From Heyndrickxia shackletonii (GTDB taxonomy: Bacteria; Bacillota; Bacilli; Bacillales; Bacillaceae_C), in assembly GCF_001420715.1 (NCBI RefSeq), contig NZ_LJJC01000004.1, forward strand, positions 3,246,783 through 3,310,782: a stretch of 64,000 nucleotides of DNA. Direction: 5' to 3'. Shown here piece after piece: positions 63,957-64,000 of the stretch. A program made the translations under genes and the position numbers. The stretch's first letter is position 1, and each line of letters starts with the position of its first letter. The notes under the pieces were generated by a model. The model did not search any database. It had not been told where the DNA came from and worked only from the letters and a program-made list of their open reading frames with translations.

Positions 63957-64000
63957 TTATGCTTCTACTTCATCTTTCTCGTAAATTGGAACCCATCCTG
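63957..64000 (-). CDS. mtnD: 3' end of acireductone dioxygenase MtnD (partial)
   Basis: The minus strand enters from the right edge with GWVPIYEKDEVEA and a stop at 63957-63959. I recall the same ending (EGWVPIYEKD) in Bacillus MtnD of the methionine salvage pathway, and mtnD is the neighbour of ykvA in B. subtilis. Only 14 codons are visible. Confidence 0.6.
   Translation of the reverse strand, partial: GWVPIYEKDEVEA

Overview
The window looks like chromosomal DNA of a Bacillaceae species: low GC, strong AGGAGG-type ribosome binding sites, frequent GTG and TTG starts, and CtsR, FadR and Lia regulation. It is not B. subtilis itself, but its backbone follows, in reverse, the B. subtilis segment that I recall as running from mtnD through ykvA, spo0E, mhqR, clpE, ykvI, ykvS, ptsHI, ykwC, patA, cheV, ykyB, ykuE, fadH, ykuJ, ykuL, ccpC, dapH, ykuR, ykuT, ykuU, ykuV and yknUV to ktrC. 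Names come from recalled family sequences and this synteny, not from searches.

Layout. 1-300: the end of an IS1182-like transposase. 0.3-3.2 kb: KtrC potassium regulator, a cydB without cydA, and an XdhC-family protein. 3.2-6.8 kb: a LiaI-H-F-S-R cell-envelope stress operon (no liaG). 6.9-12.1 kb: a two-subunit ABC exporter (yknU/yknV) and the YkuV/YkuU thiol-redox pair, with a PerR-like box over the ykuU promoter. 12.4-17.8 kb: the MscS-type channel YkuT, a MraY paralogue, an overlapping HTH regulator/deformylase pair, a GNAT protein, and a divergent flavin-reductase/ArsR pair.

17.9-30.0 kb: a tightly coupled eight-gene operon on the minus strand. It encodes a secreted/membrane protein, an ABC ATPase, an ABC-2 permease, a coiled-coil membrane protein, a MoxR AAA+ ATPase, a DUF58 protein and two VWA membrane proteins. 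It sits inside otherwise conserved backbone, its function is unknown to me, and it is the best candidate for an undescribed system. A second MoxR/DUF58/membrane-protein module lies at 52.5-55.9 kb.

30.2-34.2 kb: lysine/diaminopimelate genes (dapH, ykuR), ccpC, the CBS protein YkuL/DarB and ykuJ. 34.5-41.2 kb: a secreted protein, fadH under a clear FadR operator with a downstream acetamidase-like gene, the Tat-exported phosphoesterase YkuE, and a PAS-PAS-GGDEF-EAL protein. 41.4-50 kb: a marR-MMPL efflux operon, ykyB, a CheV reduced to its CheW domain, patA, ykwC and an SDR. 50.3-52.3 kb: ptsHI. 56-64 kb: ykvS, ykvI, CtsR-controlled clpE, an M3 oligopeptidase, mhqR, a Spo0E-like phosphatase, ykvA and the 3' end of mtnD.

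Intergenic regions after 35 kb carry a dispersed repeat family: imperfect palindromes of about 85-205 bp. Several contain a much smaller hairpin module (GGTGAAATT...AATTTCA) inserted at different positions, which looks like one repeat nested in another.
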